A stretch of DNA of 64,000 bases from an uncultured Aquimarina sp. (GCA_947498595.1 CANMKX010000005.1:143762-207761), one strand, 5' to 3'. Positions 47,083 to 56,984 are shown, counted from the stretch's first letter. A program made the numbers and translations. Notes: generated by a model from the letters alone, not told the origin.

Positions 47083-47706
47083 CTATCCTATTGCGATTTT
47101 AATACCTTGCAACATTGCTACAATAAGCAAGGCAAAGCCAATTAGTTTTGGAGTGTTTTCGCTGATGTAGTTTGTCTTCTGTTTCAATTTTAAGCTAGCT
47201 TTAGCAAAAACAAATAAAGTAGAAATTTTACCTATAAATACTCCAATAGCAAATAATGATAAATTAAGTAAGGGTAATTTAGGGTTTAGCTCAATAGATT
47301 GTTCATTAAGATAAGCTATTGCCAACATCCAGTAAATAATTACAGGAGGATTTAAAACACCTAAAGAAAAACCAGTTAACATTTTGAATTGCAATTTAGA
47401 ACATTTTGGTTCTTTTTCTTTTTGAGGCTTCTTCTTTAAAAAAAATGTACCTGCTACTAAAAATAATGCAATTATAACATATTGTATCCAGCTATTATTT
47501 TGAAAAAAGGGTAATAATAGCATGCTAAAATATAGCGAAATTAAAGCTAAAAGAATCTCAGCAAAACCAGCAGCAGTAATTAATTTTGGCGTTTTTTTGA
47601 TGCCTTCATTAATAGTTGTGTTGATAACAGCTATATTAACAGCACCTAATGGAATTGCTCCAATTGCCGCTGCTATGATTCCTAAAAATAAATATAATGA
47701 TTCCAT
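47083..47706 (-). CDS. LysE/RhtB-family amino-acid exporter
   Basis: A 207-residue inner-membrane protein with six hydrophobic segments. The opening GIIAAAIGAIPLGAVNIAVINTTINEGIKK and the later GFSLGVLNPPVIIYWMLAIAYL carry the conserved small-residue and NPP features of the LysE exporter superfamily. The substrate is uncertain. Monocistronic; the divergent upstream region ends in the A-B paralogue array. Confidence 0.88.
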   Translation of the reverse strand: MESLYLFLGIIAAAIGAIPLGAVNIAVINTTINEGIKKTPKLITAAGFAEILLALISLYFSMLLLPFFQNNSWIQYVIIALFLVAGTFFLKKKPQKEKEPKCSKLQFKMLTGFSLGVLNPPVIIYWMLAIAYLNEQSIELNPKLPLLNLSLFAIGVFIGKISTLFVFAKASLKLKQKTNYISENTPKLIGFALLIVAMLQGIKIAIG

Positions 47707-47880
47707 ACCAAATTAGTGGAGAATCACCTTTAATGCTTACATGAAAATTGTTAAAAATATGATCATTTTTTGCGTCGAATTAAGTGGGTAAACCTTACAA
47801 ATAATCTGGTTTAAGTGTTGTTTTTTATAAGTTAAATACTTTTTAATCAGCTAGTTGTGTTTTGTTTTTTTGTCGAAAAA

Positions 47881-47913
47881 AACTCTTCTCATTAGCAGTA
47901 AAAGAGAAGAGTT
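47881..47913 (-). terminator. Terminator of the A1 paralogue
   Basis: AACTCTTCTC and GAGAAGAGTT pair; on the minus strand it is followed by TTTTTTTC. It lies 82 bases past the stop of the A1 gene. The 288-base gap 47707-47994 otherwise shows nothing. Confidence 0.8.
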
Positions 47914-47994
47914 GTTTACAATAAATAATTAAGTAGGTTAAATGTTCATTTGTTTTGATTTGGGATCAAAAAAATGGATTTTTCGGGGTAATAA

Positions 47995-49281
47995 TTACTG
48001 TACAACCATGTAGTTATTTGTGGATTTCTTCAAGTTAAATTTGGGGGTGATTTTATTATATGGGTCAATAAATAATTCTTCAGCACTTTTAAAATCTTTA
48101 GTAAATCGATTGTATTTTAAAACCTCGGTATTATTTTTAATAGCAATAGTTGCTAAAACACCTTTGTTATGGATATTAAAAAAACTGTTATCCATATTGA
48201 AGTGTTGATTAATATTGGTTAAAGATTGATAAGATTTATCAAATTTTACAACATCAGAGAAACCTGAGATTTGTGAATTTGAGATATAAACAATAGCAGA
48301 ATTTTTAGAGTAAATGGCTGCAGTAGTATGTTGATAGTTCGTTTTGTCTGATAAATTAATGAGTGTTGCATTGGTAATTGTGATATCTGTTAAGTCTTTT
48401 GGTTTAATATATCCCTGGTCAGAATCATATCCATTTACTTCTAGTGCATACGAGCCAAAAGGGCTAGTAATGTATGGGTGTCTCAAGGCAATGATATTAC
48501 TAAGAGTTCCAATAAAACCCTTTGAAAGATCAAAATCATCATCATGAGCTTTTAAGGAAATCAAATTTTTTAAATGACATTTACCACCTCTCCATTTAAA
48601 AGAATCTTGACCAGAATAGCTCACCATGATATTGTTGATGATTGAATTTTCACCGATACCAAAAAGAGCTAAACCTCCTTCTTGATGACCTCTTCTGGAT
48701 GTATTACCAGCAAATTCTATTCGTACATACCTTATGATAGTTGTTTCTTGTTTGCTATCAGTTCCGCCATAAATAGCATATTGTGGATTGATTTTTCCTT
48801 TAATGATAGCATTACCAGAAACAGTATTCACTTTACCTGTTCCAGCAATTATAATTCCGCCCCAATCACCATTATTTCTAGATTTACGTGCTTTGTTTGA
48901 GGTAAAAACAATAGGGTAAGCTCTAGAGCCAGCAGCAATAAGTTTTGCACCTCGAGTAATAATTAAATTAGCAACATTTTCAGTATCACATCTAATAATA
49001 GTTCCTTCTTGTATTGTAAGAGAAGCATTGTTGGTAACATAAACATCACCTGTTAAAAGATATGTTGTTTCATTATTAAGGAAAGTATCAGAAGTGATTG
49101 TACCAGAAATAGTTTGTTCTGCTTTTGGGTATGTAGTATTATTAGGTTCGTAATTGGTCCATCCTTTAGACCAACGGTCATTGGTTTCATCAAAAATTTG
49201 AGAATAAGTAATATAAGGAGAAGCAAAAAGAGTGGCTAAAATATATATTATAATTAAAATATATGTGTGTTTCAATTTCAT
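47995..49281 (-). CDS. Exported beta-helix-like protein A1 (tandem paralogue family)
   Basis: A 428-residue protein with a signal sequence. The ATG at 49281 is chosen; a TTG at 49290 would add three residues. Repeating turns such as YLLTGDVYVTNNASLTIQEG, the block PIVFTSNK ... NNGDWGGIIIAG, and later YSGQDSFKWRGGK and KAHDDDFD suggest a right-handed beta-helix of the kind found in secreted adhesins and carbohydrate-active proteins. It ends STNNYMVVQ. It is the third A-type copy in transcription order and has no B-type gene after it. Function not recognised. Confidence 0.75.
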   Translation of the reverse strand: MKLKHTYILIIIYILATLFASPYITYSQIFDETNDRWSKGWTNYEPNNTTYPKAEQTISGTITSDTFLNNETTYLLTGDVYVTNNASLTIQEGTIIRCDTENVANLIITRGAKLIAAGSRAYPIVFTSNKARKSRNNGDWGGIIIAGTGKVNTVSGNAIIKGKINPQYAIYGGTDSKQETTIIRYVRIEFAGNTSRRGHQEGGLALFGIGENSIINNIMVSYSGQDSFKWRGGKCHLKNLISLKAHDDDFDLSKGFIGTLSNIIALRHPYITSPFGSYALEVNGYDSDQGYIKPKDLTDITITNATLINLSDKTNYQHTTAAIYSKNSAIVYISNSQISGFSDVVKFDKSYQSLTNINQHFNMDNSFFNIHNKGVLATIAIKNNTEVLKYNRFTKDFKSAEELFIDPYNKITPKFNLKKSTNNYMVVQ

Positions 49282-49406
49282 AATAATCAATTTAGATATG
49301 GAGGATATACAGATAATTGTATCTATCTATTTGATTACTAAGTTACTATGAGTTTATGAATATTGCATACGCATTAACCTCAAAATATGTACGTTAGAAG
49401 AAAATT

Positions 49407-49449
49407 AAAATACCTTTAGTAGGATAAAACTTACTAAAGGTATTTTTTA
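49407..49449 (-). terminator. Terminator after B1
   Basis: AAAATACCTTTAGTA and TACTAAAGGTATTTT form a long stem, T-rich at both ends. It separates the second A-B pair from the A1 gene. Confidence 0.85.
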
Positions 49450-49474
49450 TGATAATATATGCGGTGTAACTGGA

Positions 49475-49912
49475 TTAAATTCTACCATTGGTTCCAAGTC
49501 GCATTTCTTTAATCATTTCTTCAAAATAAAGAATAGACCAGATGATTTTATCTGTATCTGCGTAAGGAATTAAAGTGTTAATTGTGTTCTGTGTATATTC
49601 ATATGCACGATCAGCAATTTCATTATTTTTCTTTACAATTTTTACATTGTCAGATGTTTCTGTAATTCCTACATCTCTCATGCTAACCCCAGGTTTATTC
49701 GCTAATGGTAGATAAGGTAGGATAATCATAATTTCGCGAACGCGTTCACTATAGAGATTAATTAATTCTCCTTTATTTAAATCTTTTAATTCATCAATAG
49801 TGTGAAACTTATTTGACAGTTTATCATTTGTAAAAAAAATGTTTTCTTTTTGGGCATGTAAAGCATTCAAAGAAAAGATAAACACGATTAATGTTAAGAT
49901 TGAATTTTTCAT
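49475..49912 (-). CDS. Small exported protein B1 (tandem paralogue family)
   Basis: A 145-residue protein with a signal peptide ending LHAQ. The mature part is helical: FHTIDELKDLNKGELINLYSERVREIMIILPYLPLAN ... IPYADTDKIIWSILYFEEMIKEMRLG. The same order of residues occurs in B2, for example FHTIDEL, LINLY / LVNLY, IPYADTDKIIW and LYFEEMIK / LYFEEIIK. It lies 58 bases downstream of an A-type gene. No known family was recognised; a partner or chaperone of the A protein is an attractive but unproven idea. Confidence 0.75.
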   Translation of the reverse strand: MKNSILTLIVFIFSLNALHAQKENIFFTNDKLSNKFHTIDELKDLNKGELINLYSERVREIMIILPYLPLANKPGVSMRDVGITETSDNVKIVKKNNEIADRAYEYTQNTINTLIPYADTDKIIWSILYFEEMIKEMRLGTNGRI

Positions 49913-49970
49913 TTTGTTGTTGTTTTCCTAATTTGTTTTGTTTGTTAGTTTTGTTGTGTTGTCATGTGTT

Positions 49971-51242
49971 TTATTGTATAACCATATAATTATTAAGTGA
50001 TTTCTTTAATGTAAACTGTGGATTAGCAGAATCAGTGGGGTCGCTAAAAAGATCAGATACATGTTGAAATACTTTTGTAAATCGATTGTATTTTAATGCA
50101 AGCTGCGCTAAATCAGATAGTTTGTTGTTTAATATAACTCCTTTTTTATGAATATTGAAAAAACTATTATCAAGATTAAATGATTCTTGGATCAAAGCTA
50201 ATGTATTATATGATTTATCTAGTCTAACTACGTCAGAAAATCCAGAAATTTTTGAATCATTGATATATAACTTTGCTTGATTGTTTAAAGATATTGCTGC
50301 TTTTGTATAATTAAAATTAGATTCGTCTGCTAGACTTATCAATATAGCACCTGTAATATCTACAGATGTGATTTTACTTTTTTCAGGAATGCTTGAAGGC
50401 TTTATACCGTCAATTTCTATAGCATAAGAACCTTTACTACTAGCAATATATGGATGTCTTATAGCCATAACATTGACTAATTCTCCTTGAAAACCAGCTG
50501 TAAAATCATAATCATCATCATTTGATTTGTAAGAGATTAAGTTTTTTGCAACTACTTGACCACCATGCCACTCAAAAGAATCATCAGCAGAATAACTAAC
50601 CATTATGTTTTCTACAACAGATTTTTTTCCTAATGCATATAATGATAATCCATTAACTTTGGATTGGTTGTGACTTTTTCCTCCAAACTCTATTCGTACA
50701 TATTTCAAAATTGTAGTTTCCTCGTCATTATTTGTACCTCCATATACAGAGTGTTGAGTTTCAAAATGTCCTTTAATTAAATTTTCTTTTCCTTCTATAG
50801 TATTTGTTTCAGCATTTCCTAAAATCGAAATACCGCCCCAATCACCATTACTTCTAGAATTAGGAGACTTATTAGAAGTAAAAACTATAGGATCAGCATT
50901 AGTACCTTCAGCAATAAGTTTAGAACCTCTTGAAACTACTAAGTTTGCAGGATCTTCATAATCGCATCTAATGATTGTTCCTTTAGGGATGGTTAATGTA
51001 GCTCCCTCTATTACATATACAGTACCAGTAATAAGATACGTTATATCACTATTTAGATTTAAATCAGAAGAAATTACATTAGGTAAAATTTCATCATAAG
51101 TAGGATAATCAGTTTTATTTACTTCAAAATTGGTCCAGTTTTCCATCCATCCCATATTTTCTTTTTGAAGAGTTTCTTGAGAAAATCCTAATGTGATTGA
51201 TAATAGTATCGCTGCGAGGGGTAGTATATATTTTGATTTCAT
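49971..51242 (-). CDS. Exported beta-helix-like protein A2
   Basis: A 423-residue paralogue with signal peptide ending GFSQ. Shared blocks: TYLITGTVYVIEGATLTIPKGTIIRCDYEDPANL, FTSNK ... SNGDWGGISILG, YVRIEFGGK, SYSADDSFEWHGGQ, KSNDDDYDFTAGFQG and LNNYMVIQ at the end. As with A1 and A3, a beta-helix is likely. It pairs with B1 downstream. The DDDYD/DDDFD and SADDSFEW acidic patches could bind calcium or a polymer; this is inference. Confidence 0.75.
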   Translation of the reverse strand: MKSKYILPLAAILLSITLGFSQETLQKENMGWMENWTNFEVNKTDYPTYDEILPNVISSDLNLNSDITYLITGTVYVIEGATLTIPKGTIIRCDYEDPANLVVSRGSKLIAEGTNADPIVFTSNKSPNSRSNGDWGGISILGNAETNTIEGKENLIKGHFETQHSVYGGTNNDEETTILKYVRIEFGGKSHNQSKVNGLSLYALGKKSVVENIMVSYSADDSFEWHGGQVVAKNLISYKSNDDDYDFTAGFQGELVNVMAIRHPYIASSKGSYAIEIDGIKPSSIPEKSKITSVDITGAILISLADESNFNYTKAAISLNNQAKLYINDSKISGFSDVVRLDKSYNTLALIQESFNLDNSFFNIHKKGVILNNKLSDLAQLALKYNRFTKVFQHVSDLFSDPTDSANPQFTLKKSLNNYMVIQ

Positions 51243-51440
51243 AATGTAAGCGATTACAGTTATTTAAGTAATTAATTAAGCCTTTTGAGTTTTACTCTAT
51301 TGAAATTATAGAGAATTGTTTTTTATATCTATTAAGTCGAAGTTTTGTGATCTTGATTACAAAAAAAAAATATGTTAACAGTTTTTTATTATAAAGTATT
51401 GCAAATAATATAGTTTGAAGAAGAATTTACGAAATAAAAA

Positions 51441-51470
51441 AAACAGTGAATTACCACTGCTTTTTTATGA
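51441..51470 (-). terminator. Terminator after B2
   Basis: CAGTG and CACTG pair around AATTAC; the minus-strand side continues with eight T residues. It lies 20 bases past the B2 stop. Confidence 0.7.
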
Positions 51471-51491
51471 TTAGATGTTAGGTGTTGATAA

Positions 51492-51932
51492 TTAGAAGTT
51501 TCCGTTGACACCAATTCTTGTTTTTTTTATGATTTCTTCAAAGTAAAGAATTGCCCAAATTATTTTATCAGTATCTGCATAAGGAATAAATTCTGTAACC
51601 ATATCTCTGGTACTTTGATATGCAGCTTGATTTGATTTATGGTGTTTTTCTAATACTTTTAAATTATGAGAATTCTCTTTAATACCGATATCATGCAAAG
51701 TTACATTAGGCTCATTGCTGAGCGATAAATACGGTATTACAATTAGTATCTCTTTGGTGCGTTCTAGATATAAATTAACTAAATCTCCTTTTTTAAGAGC
51801 CTCAAGTTCATCAATAGTGTGGAATTTATTGATGAGTGAATGTTGTTCAAAAAAAGTATTCTTTTTGGTTTGTGCATTGCCGATACTTATAGAACAGAGT
51901 ATCACAAATGCGATTAGATGTAAAGTTTTCAT
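51492..51932 (-). CDS. Small exported protein B2
   Basis: A 146-residue paralogue of B1 with a signal peptide ending GNAQ, then KFHTIDELEALKKGDLVNLYLERTKEILIVIPYLSLSN and IPYADTDKIIWAILYFEEIIKKTRIGVNG. It follows A3 by only 27 bases, so these two are clearly one operon. There is no cysteine in the mature part apart from the signal region; no family was recognised. Confidence 0.75.
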   Translation of the reverse strand: MKTLHLIAFVILCSISIGNAQTKKNTFFEQHSLINKFHTIDELEALKKGDLVNLYLERTKEILIVIPYLSLSNEPNVTLHDIGIKENSHNLKVLEKHHKSNQAAYQSTRDMVTEFIPYADTDKIIWAILYFEEIIKKTRIGVNGNF

Positions 51933-51959
51933 GGTAATAAGTAATTGGTTTTTTATGAT

Positions 51960-53228
51960 TTACTGCATCACTGTATAATTATCCAATGGATTGCGTAACG
52001 TGAATTTAGGCTTTTTTTCGCTTAATGGTGCTATAAAAAGCTCAGAAACACTTTTGAATTCAGATGTAAATCGATTGTATTTCAGTAGGTTCTGTGTTTT
52101 TGGGTTCAATTCGAATGTAGCAGAGACCGCTTTTCCATGAACATTAAAAAGGCTATTTTCTAAAGAAAAAGATTGTGTTAATCCAGAAAACGAAGTATAA
52201 CTTTTATCAAATTTAACAACATTTGAAAATCCAGAGATTCGAGAATCTTTAATATGTAATTTGGCCATGTTTTTTGATGAAATTGCAGCAGCCGTATGTT
52301 GAAAATTACTATGATCGGCTAAATTAATTAGCGTAGCATTTGTAATAGTAATAGTAGAAAGAGATGTAGCAGTTAAAAAACTAGAGTTTTTATCATACCC
52401 ATCAATCTCAATTGCATAAGAACCACTAGTATCAGAGATATATGGATGACGAATTGCTGTGATATTATTCAAAACCCCTTGAGACCCCATTGTAATATCA
52501 AAATCATCATCTTTTGCTTTAAGCGAAACTAAATTGTTGAAATTGGTTTGCCCACCAAACCACTCAAAAGAATCATCGGCAGAATAACTAACCATTACAT
52601 TATTAATAATAGAATTACGACCTACTGCATATAATGTAAGACCGTTTAGTTCTTTGGATGCGTTTATTTTTTTTCCAGGAAACTCGATTCTAACATAGGA
52701 TAGAACGACCGTTTCTTCGTCGCTATTGTTACCTCCAAAAAGAGAATACTTAGGATTAAAATTTCCTTCGATAATACCAGAACCAGCTGGAGTATTAATA
52801 GGAGCATTACCAATGATGATGATTCCGCCCCAGTCGCCACTATTTCTAGAATGTGCAGCTTTGTTCGAGGTAAATAATATAGGAGCTGTTTTTGTGCCCT
52901 TAGCTATTAGTTTTGCGCCTCGGGTAACAACTAGACTGGCAGGATTTTTAGTATCACATCGTATAATTGTTCCAGCGGGTATTGTAAGGGTCGCATTTTC
53001 TGTTACATAAACATTGCCCGACAATTTATAAACCGTATCACTATCCAATGTAATATCAAAATCTATAATTTGGGGTAATACCTCATCTATCTCAGGATAA
53101 ACAGTTGCATTGGGATTAAAATTGGTCCATCCTTTCATCCATTTTTGAGTAGCATCATTTGATTTTTTTTGAGCTATAATAGAAGAGGAAAATGCTACTA
53201 GAAAAAGAAGTAAAGTTGTAATTTTCAT
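51960..53228 (-). CDS. Exported beta-helix-like protein A3
   Basis: A 422-residue paralogue with signal peptide ending IIAQ, and the same blocks as A1 and A2: YKLSGNVYVTENATLTIPAG, FTSNKAAHSRNSGDWGGIIIIG, YVRIEFPGK, SYSADDSFEWFGGQ, KAKDDDFD and LDNYTVMQ. It is the first gene (by transcription) of the array and is 27 bases from B2. Conservation of acidic and Gly-Trp-Gly positions in all three copies suggests an active fold rather than decay. Confidence 0.75.
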   Translation of the reverse strand: MKITTLLLFLVAFSSSIIAQKKSNDATQKWMKGWTNFNPNATVYPEIDEVLPQIIDFDITLDSDTVYKLSGNVYVTENATLTIPAGTIIRCDTKNPASLVVTRGAKLIAKGTKTAPILFTSNKAAHSRNSGDWGGIIIIGNAPINTPAGSGIIEGNFNPKYSLFGGNNSDEETVVLSYVRIEFPGKKINASKELNGLTLYAVGRNSIINNVMVSYSADDSFEWFGGQTNFNNLVSLKAKDDDFDITMGSQGVLNNITAIRHPYISDTSGSYAIEIDGYDKNSSFLTATSLSTITITNATLINLADHSNFQHTAAAISSKNMAKLHIKDSRISGFSNVVKFDKSYTSFSGLTQSFSLENSLFNVHGKAVSATFELNPKTQNLLKYNRFTSEFKSVSELFIAPLSEKKPKFTLRNPLDNYTVMQ

Positions 53229-53307
53229 AAAAAGAGATTTAATTTCAAGTAGTTAAAAGTAATTGTAAAAACCACTGTAAATGAAACCTTCACTTTATAA
53301 AAAAGTT

Positions 53308-53336
53308 AAGCTACATTTAAAATAAATGTAGCTTAT
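53308..53336 (-). terminator. Terminator after the AsmA-family gene
   Basis: AAGCTACATTTA and TAAATGTAGCTT pair around AAA-type loop bases; on the minus strand it is followed by AACTTTTTTATA. Confidence 0.8.
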
Positions 53337-53375
53337 GTTATCAAGAGTTTAAGAACTGATTAAATGTTCTTATAA

Positions 53376-56021
53376 CTAGTTATCTTTCTTCTTTTTCTTT
53401 TTACCGAAAAGACCTCCTAAAATATCTTTTGCAGCATCTTTAACCGCATCTTCAGTCGAATTGGTATTTGTTTTAGTCGAATCCTTGTCTTTTTTACCAC
53501 CTAATAAATCTCCTAATAAACCAGTTCCTTGATCAACAAGATCATTGGTTACTTTTTCTTTCTGTTTTGCAATAAGTTGCTTTGTTAATTGAGAAATTGC
53601 TCCTTTGGTATCAAGGTTAATTTTAGGACTTGTAAAATTACCACTAACACCAATTGGCACATCAATAGTCATTGTTTTCGCTTCTTTAGGATCTACTTTA
53701 GCTAAAAGTTTATTGACATCTCCACCTAAATACTTAGCAGGTAGATCAAGTGTAATATTATAATCCATGTTTTGATCAAAACTATGACTTCCGGCTACGT
53801 TGATGTTGATATCTTTTACTTTAAAGTCAAAAGGTTTTACATTGATCTTACCATCATCAAAACTTAATTTAGTTTTAATTTTCTCAAGATTTAATTTGTC
53901 AAGATTGATGAATTTTAATTCGTTATCAAGACTCGCTAATAAAGGTGTTTCAGACGAACTAACCTTTGCATTTAAAATCTCTGCAAGAGCATTTCCTGTA
54001 AGCGAAGTTAATTTAGGAGTTAAATCTTGATTAAGATCTCCTTTAAGATTGATCTGTGTAGATAATACACCTTGTAGTGCTTTTGCGATAGGAGCCAAAC
54101 CTTTAAGTAAGTCTAGACTAGTAAAGGATTGTGCGATATTAATCTTACTTAAATCTAAATTCATTCCAAATGATGGAGTGTCTTTTTTTGTAGAAACATT
54201 ACCATTAAAAGCAATCCCACCACCAAAAATAGCTGAGGTAACATTATCTAGAGAAGCTGTTTCATCTTTAATCTTTACGCTTCCTTTTGTATCCTTTAAT
54301 GTAAGATTATCATAATATACAGTATTGGCATTAAAGTTAAGAGTTGCATCTATAAACGAAGGAATTTTTAAAGCCTCATCTGTTGTTGTAGGAGTTTGCT
54401 CTTCTGTAGTCGTTTCGGTTTCGTTGGTTGTCTCTGTATTGGTATCGGCTACCATAAAATCATTTACAGCAAATACATTAGAGTTTACATCAAATACTCC
54501 TTTAAGATCTTGTTTAGCAAATAAGAATCCCATTAAGTTATGGATAGCTCCTTTTGCCTTGATATCAGATTTACCCATTGTAGCCTCCATAGTATCCAAT
54601 GCAATCGTACCAGGTTTAAAATCTACACTAGCAGTTTGTATGTTTAACTCATTAGGAAGATCAGCCGAGCTAAACTTGAAATCATTCAAGGTAAGATTTC
54701 CAGTATTATTTACTTTTTGATATTGTTCTTTCTCCAGAGAGTTCATATCAAAATTAGTATGGATATTGGCTTTAAGCATTCCATTAAGATCTTGCTCAAG
54801 ATCTAGAGGATATGCCTGATTAAGATTTCCTAGATTAAGAGAGCCATTCATGTTTAAATCTACCAACATGTTTTCGGTAACGTTTTTAAAACTACCATTA
54901 GCAGAAAATACATCTTGATCGATTGTAAATGCTAACTTGTCTATGGTTACATACGTATCTTTAAGGAGACCTGTAGTATTTTTAATTTGTGTAGCAAGGT
55001 TGATGTTTTCAACTCCTTTTGGTAAATCAGGATATTTAAAAGAAGCTTGTTCAGCATGAATTTTAATATCCATTGTAGGGATATGTGTATCATCAACAAT
55101 CCCTTTGATCATTGCATCGATTCCAAAATTCCCCGCAGTTTTTACGCCATCAAGACTTTTTGAATATGCTTGAGGAATTACAGCCAAGAAGTTTTTAAAA
55201 TCAGAACTAGGAGTTTTAAATGTAATATCAACCGCTGTATTCTTAGGGTTTAATTGTACAAAACCATCAAAAATTAAAGGTAATTGGTTGATGTGAGCTT
55301 CATTTTCTTTAAACGTATATTTTTGATTCTTCAAGTCTAAACCAATAATAGCTTTTAGGTCGATATGGTTATTAGTTAAATACTCAGTACCGTCCATTGC
55401 AACAGAAACTTTAGTCTCAGACAATAAATCAAGATCAGTTTGATCTCCAGATACAGATCCATTACCCGTTAAGGTAAAGTCACGCAATGCAGCTTCGATT
55501 TTACCCTGAGCATCACTGTATATAAAATTACTGTTATTGATTTCAAAATGATTGAGATCAAATACAAACGAGCTACTGCTTTCTTCTTCTGTAGTTGTGG
55601 CAGCCTCTTCTGTAGTTGATGGCTTAGCAATATCATAATTAGCATTTCCGATAGAATCTGTTTTAATAGTAACCAATGCATCATCAATACTAATTTGATT
55701 TATATTGATAGCCTCGGTACTGCCTTTAAACAATTCGGTAATAGACATAGCAATCGCAATACGTTTTGTATACACTAATGTATCTCCTTCAAAAGGAGCT
55801 TGGTTAATAACCGATAATCCATCTACTGCAACTGCAGCTTTTGGAAAATTGCTAAATAAACTAATGTCTATATCGTTAAAATCAACAGTAGCGTTGACTT
55901 GCTCATTGATAGCAGCTCTAATTTTGTCTTTAATAGTACCTTTAAATAAAAAAGGAATAGCAATGATTGCTATTAGTAATAAGGCGAAAATACCACCTAA
56001 GATTTTTAAAAATTTTTTCAT
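53376..56021 (-). CDS. AsmA-family protein (AsmA/TamB-like lipid transfer superfamily)
   Basis: An 881-residue protein anchored by one N-terminal membrane helix (about 5-25: ILGGIFALLLIAIIAIPFLF). The rest is mostly periplasmic beta-strand sequence. The early part KDKIRAAINEQVNATVDFNDIDISLFSNFPKAAVAVDG is the AsmA N-terminal signature and the later ATLNFNANTVYYDNLTLKDTKGSVKI an AsmA_2-like block. The C-terminal GLFGKKKKKKDN is basic, possibly cytoplasmic or surface-lying. AsmA-like proteins are thought to bridge the two membranes and move phospholipid. Two Thr/Glu-rich linkers (about 135-150 and 525-545) are probably disordered. Confidence 0.88.
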   Translation of the reverse strand: MKKFLKILGGIFALLLIAIIAIPFLFKGTIKDKIRAAINEQVNATVDFNDIDISLFSNFPKAAVAVDGLSVINQAPFEGDTLVYTKRIAIAMSITELFKGSTEAININQISIDDALVTIKTDSIGNANYDIAKPSTTEEAATTTEEESSSSFVFDLNHFEINNSNFIYSDAQGKIEAALRDFTLTGNGSVSGDQTDLDLLSETKVSVAMDGTEYLTNNHIDLKAIIGLDLKNQKYTFKENEAHINQLPLIFDGFVQLNPKNTAVDITFKTPSSDFKNFLAVIPQAYSKSLDGVKTAGNFGIDAMIKGIVDDTHIPTMDIKIHAEQASFKYPDLPKGVENINLATQIKNTTGLLKDTYVTIDKLAFTIDQDVFSANGSFKNVTENMLVDLNMNGSLNLGNLNQAYPLDLEQDLNGMLKANIHTNFDMNSLEKEQYQKVNNTGNLTLNDFKFSSADLPNELNIQTASVDFKPGTIALDTMEATMGKSDIKAKGAIHNLMGFLFAKQDLKGVFDVNSNVFAVNDFMVADTNTETTNETETTTEEQTPTTTDEALKIPSFIDATLNFNANTVYYDNLTLKDTKGSVKIKDETASLDNVTSAIFGGGIAFNGNVSTKKDTPSFGMNLDLSKINIAQSFTSLDLLKGLAPIAKALQGVLSTQINLKGDLNQDLTPKLTSLTGNALAEILNAKVSSSETPLLASLDNELKFINLDKLNLEKIKTKLSFDDGKINVKPFDFKVKDININVAGSHSFDQNMDYNITLDLPAKYLGGDVNKLLAKVDPKEAKTMTIDVPIGVSGNFTSPKINLDTKGAISQLTKQLIAKQKEKVTNDLVDQGTGLLGDLLGGKKDKDSTKTNTNSTEDAVKDAAKDILGGLFGKKKKKKDN

Positions 56022-56273
56022 AGCGTAGGGTTTCTACTAAAGTAACGATCTGTAAATCCTTATGTTGCTACAAATACGTTAACTCTTTGTTAGATTTTTT
56101 TGATATGATGCTTAGCAATCATATGTGATTGTAATTAGGGACAAATTTGGTGCAAAAATATTGTATAGAATTAGTTTAACCCAACAGAATGGATAGAATT
56201 TTATCAAAGAATAAAGAAAAAGAATAATCTAATGCATTGATCACATACTATGCATAACATAAAGAGTATCAAA

Positions 56274-56984
56274 TTAAGAAAGGTCTAGATTGATTTCTTC
56301 GCCAGTTTTAAGGTTAAATTTAGATTTAAAAAAATAGACACCTAGATATAACAAAGGTGTATCTAACGCTGCAACTAATATTTTAAATAAAAAACCACCT
56401 ATTAATAATTTACCAAATAGTTGCCATTCTATTTTACCAAAACTACATAACAAAAGGAGTACGGTGCATGTATCTATAAACTGAGAAAAAAAGGTAGAAA
56501 AATTATTACGCAACCATAAATGTTTTCCTTTTGTGAATTTTTTCCAGAAATGAAAAATCTGTATATCTATATATTGCGCAAACAAATAAGCCATCATAGA
56601 TGCTAGTACAGCAATAGGAGTTGCTCCAAAAACTTTATCAAAAAGCGTGTCATTAATAGGAGACCAACCTGTAGCTGGTACCATTGCAGCAACATAGATA
56701 ATCAATAACGAAAATAAAGAGGCAAAAATACCCGCAGTTACAATTTGATTGGCTTTGCGTTTACCATATATCTCACTAATTAGATCTGTAATCAAAAAAG
56801 TAATAGGATAGGGAAGTATCCCAACAGAAATTTCAAAAGTATAGAGACCAAAGAAATCCCAATAAAAAAACTTCTGAAAAATAAGATTAGAGACCACCAA
56901 TGAAGCGATAAATAAAGCTCCTAGAATTAAATATATTTTATATGCAGTTAATTTTTGAGAAAAAGAAAGTACAGATACGTTCAA
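56274..56984 (-). CDS. Queuosine precursor transporter (YhhQ/VUT family)
   Basis: A 236-residue membrane protein with about six helices. FYWDFFGLYTFEISVGILPYPITFLITDLISEIYGKRKANQIV is the YhhQ signature, with WLRNNFSTFFSQFIDTC as the second conserved segment. The family imports preQ0/preQ1, deazaguanine precursors of the tRNA modification queuosine. The start is a TTG at 56984, as no ATG or GTG lies in a suitable place; this is somewhat uncertain. Confidence 0.87.
   Translation of the reverse strand: MNVSVLSFSQKLTAYKIYLILGALFIASLVVSNLIFQKFFYWDFFGLYTFEISVGILPYPITFLITDLISEIYGKRKANQIVTAGIFASLFSLLIIYVAAMVPATGWSPINDTLFDKVFGATPIAVLASMMAYLFAQYIDIQIFHFWKKFTKGKHLWLRNNFSTFFSQFIDTCTVLLLLCSFGKIEWQLFGKLLIGGFLFKILVAALDTPLLYLGVYFFKSKFNLKTGEEINLDLS

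Noticed and set aside
52726..53010. 94-codon plus-strand frame in the A3 gene
   Set aside because: Shadow of the beta-helix gene; lower support than the sense frame which is conserved in A1 and A2.
54325..54720. 131-codon plus-strand frame inside the AsmA gene
   Set aside because: Antisense shadow of a large, well-supported coding region; composition follows from the opposite strand.
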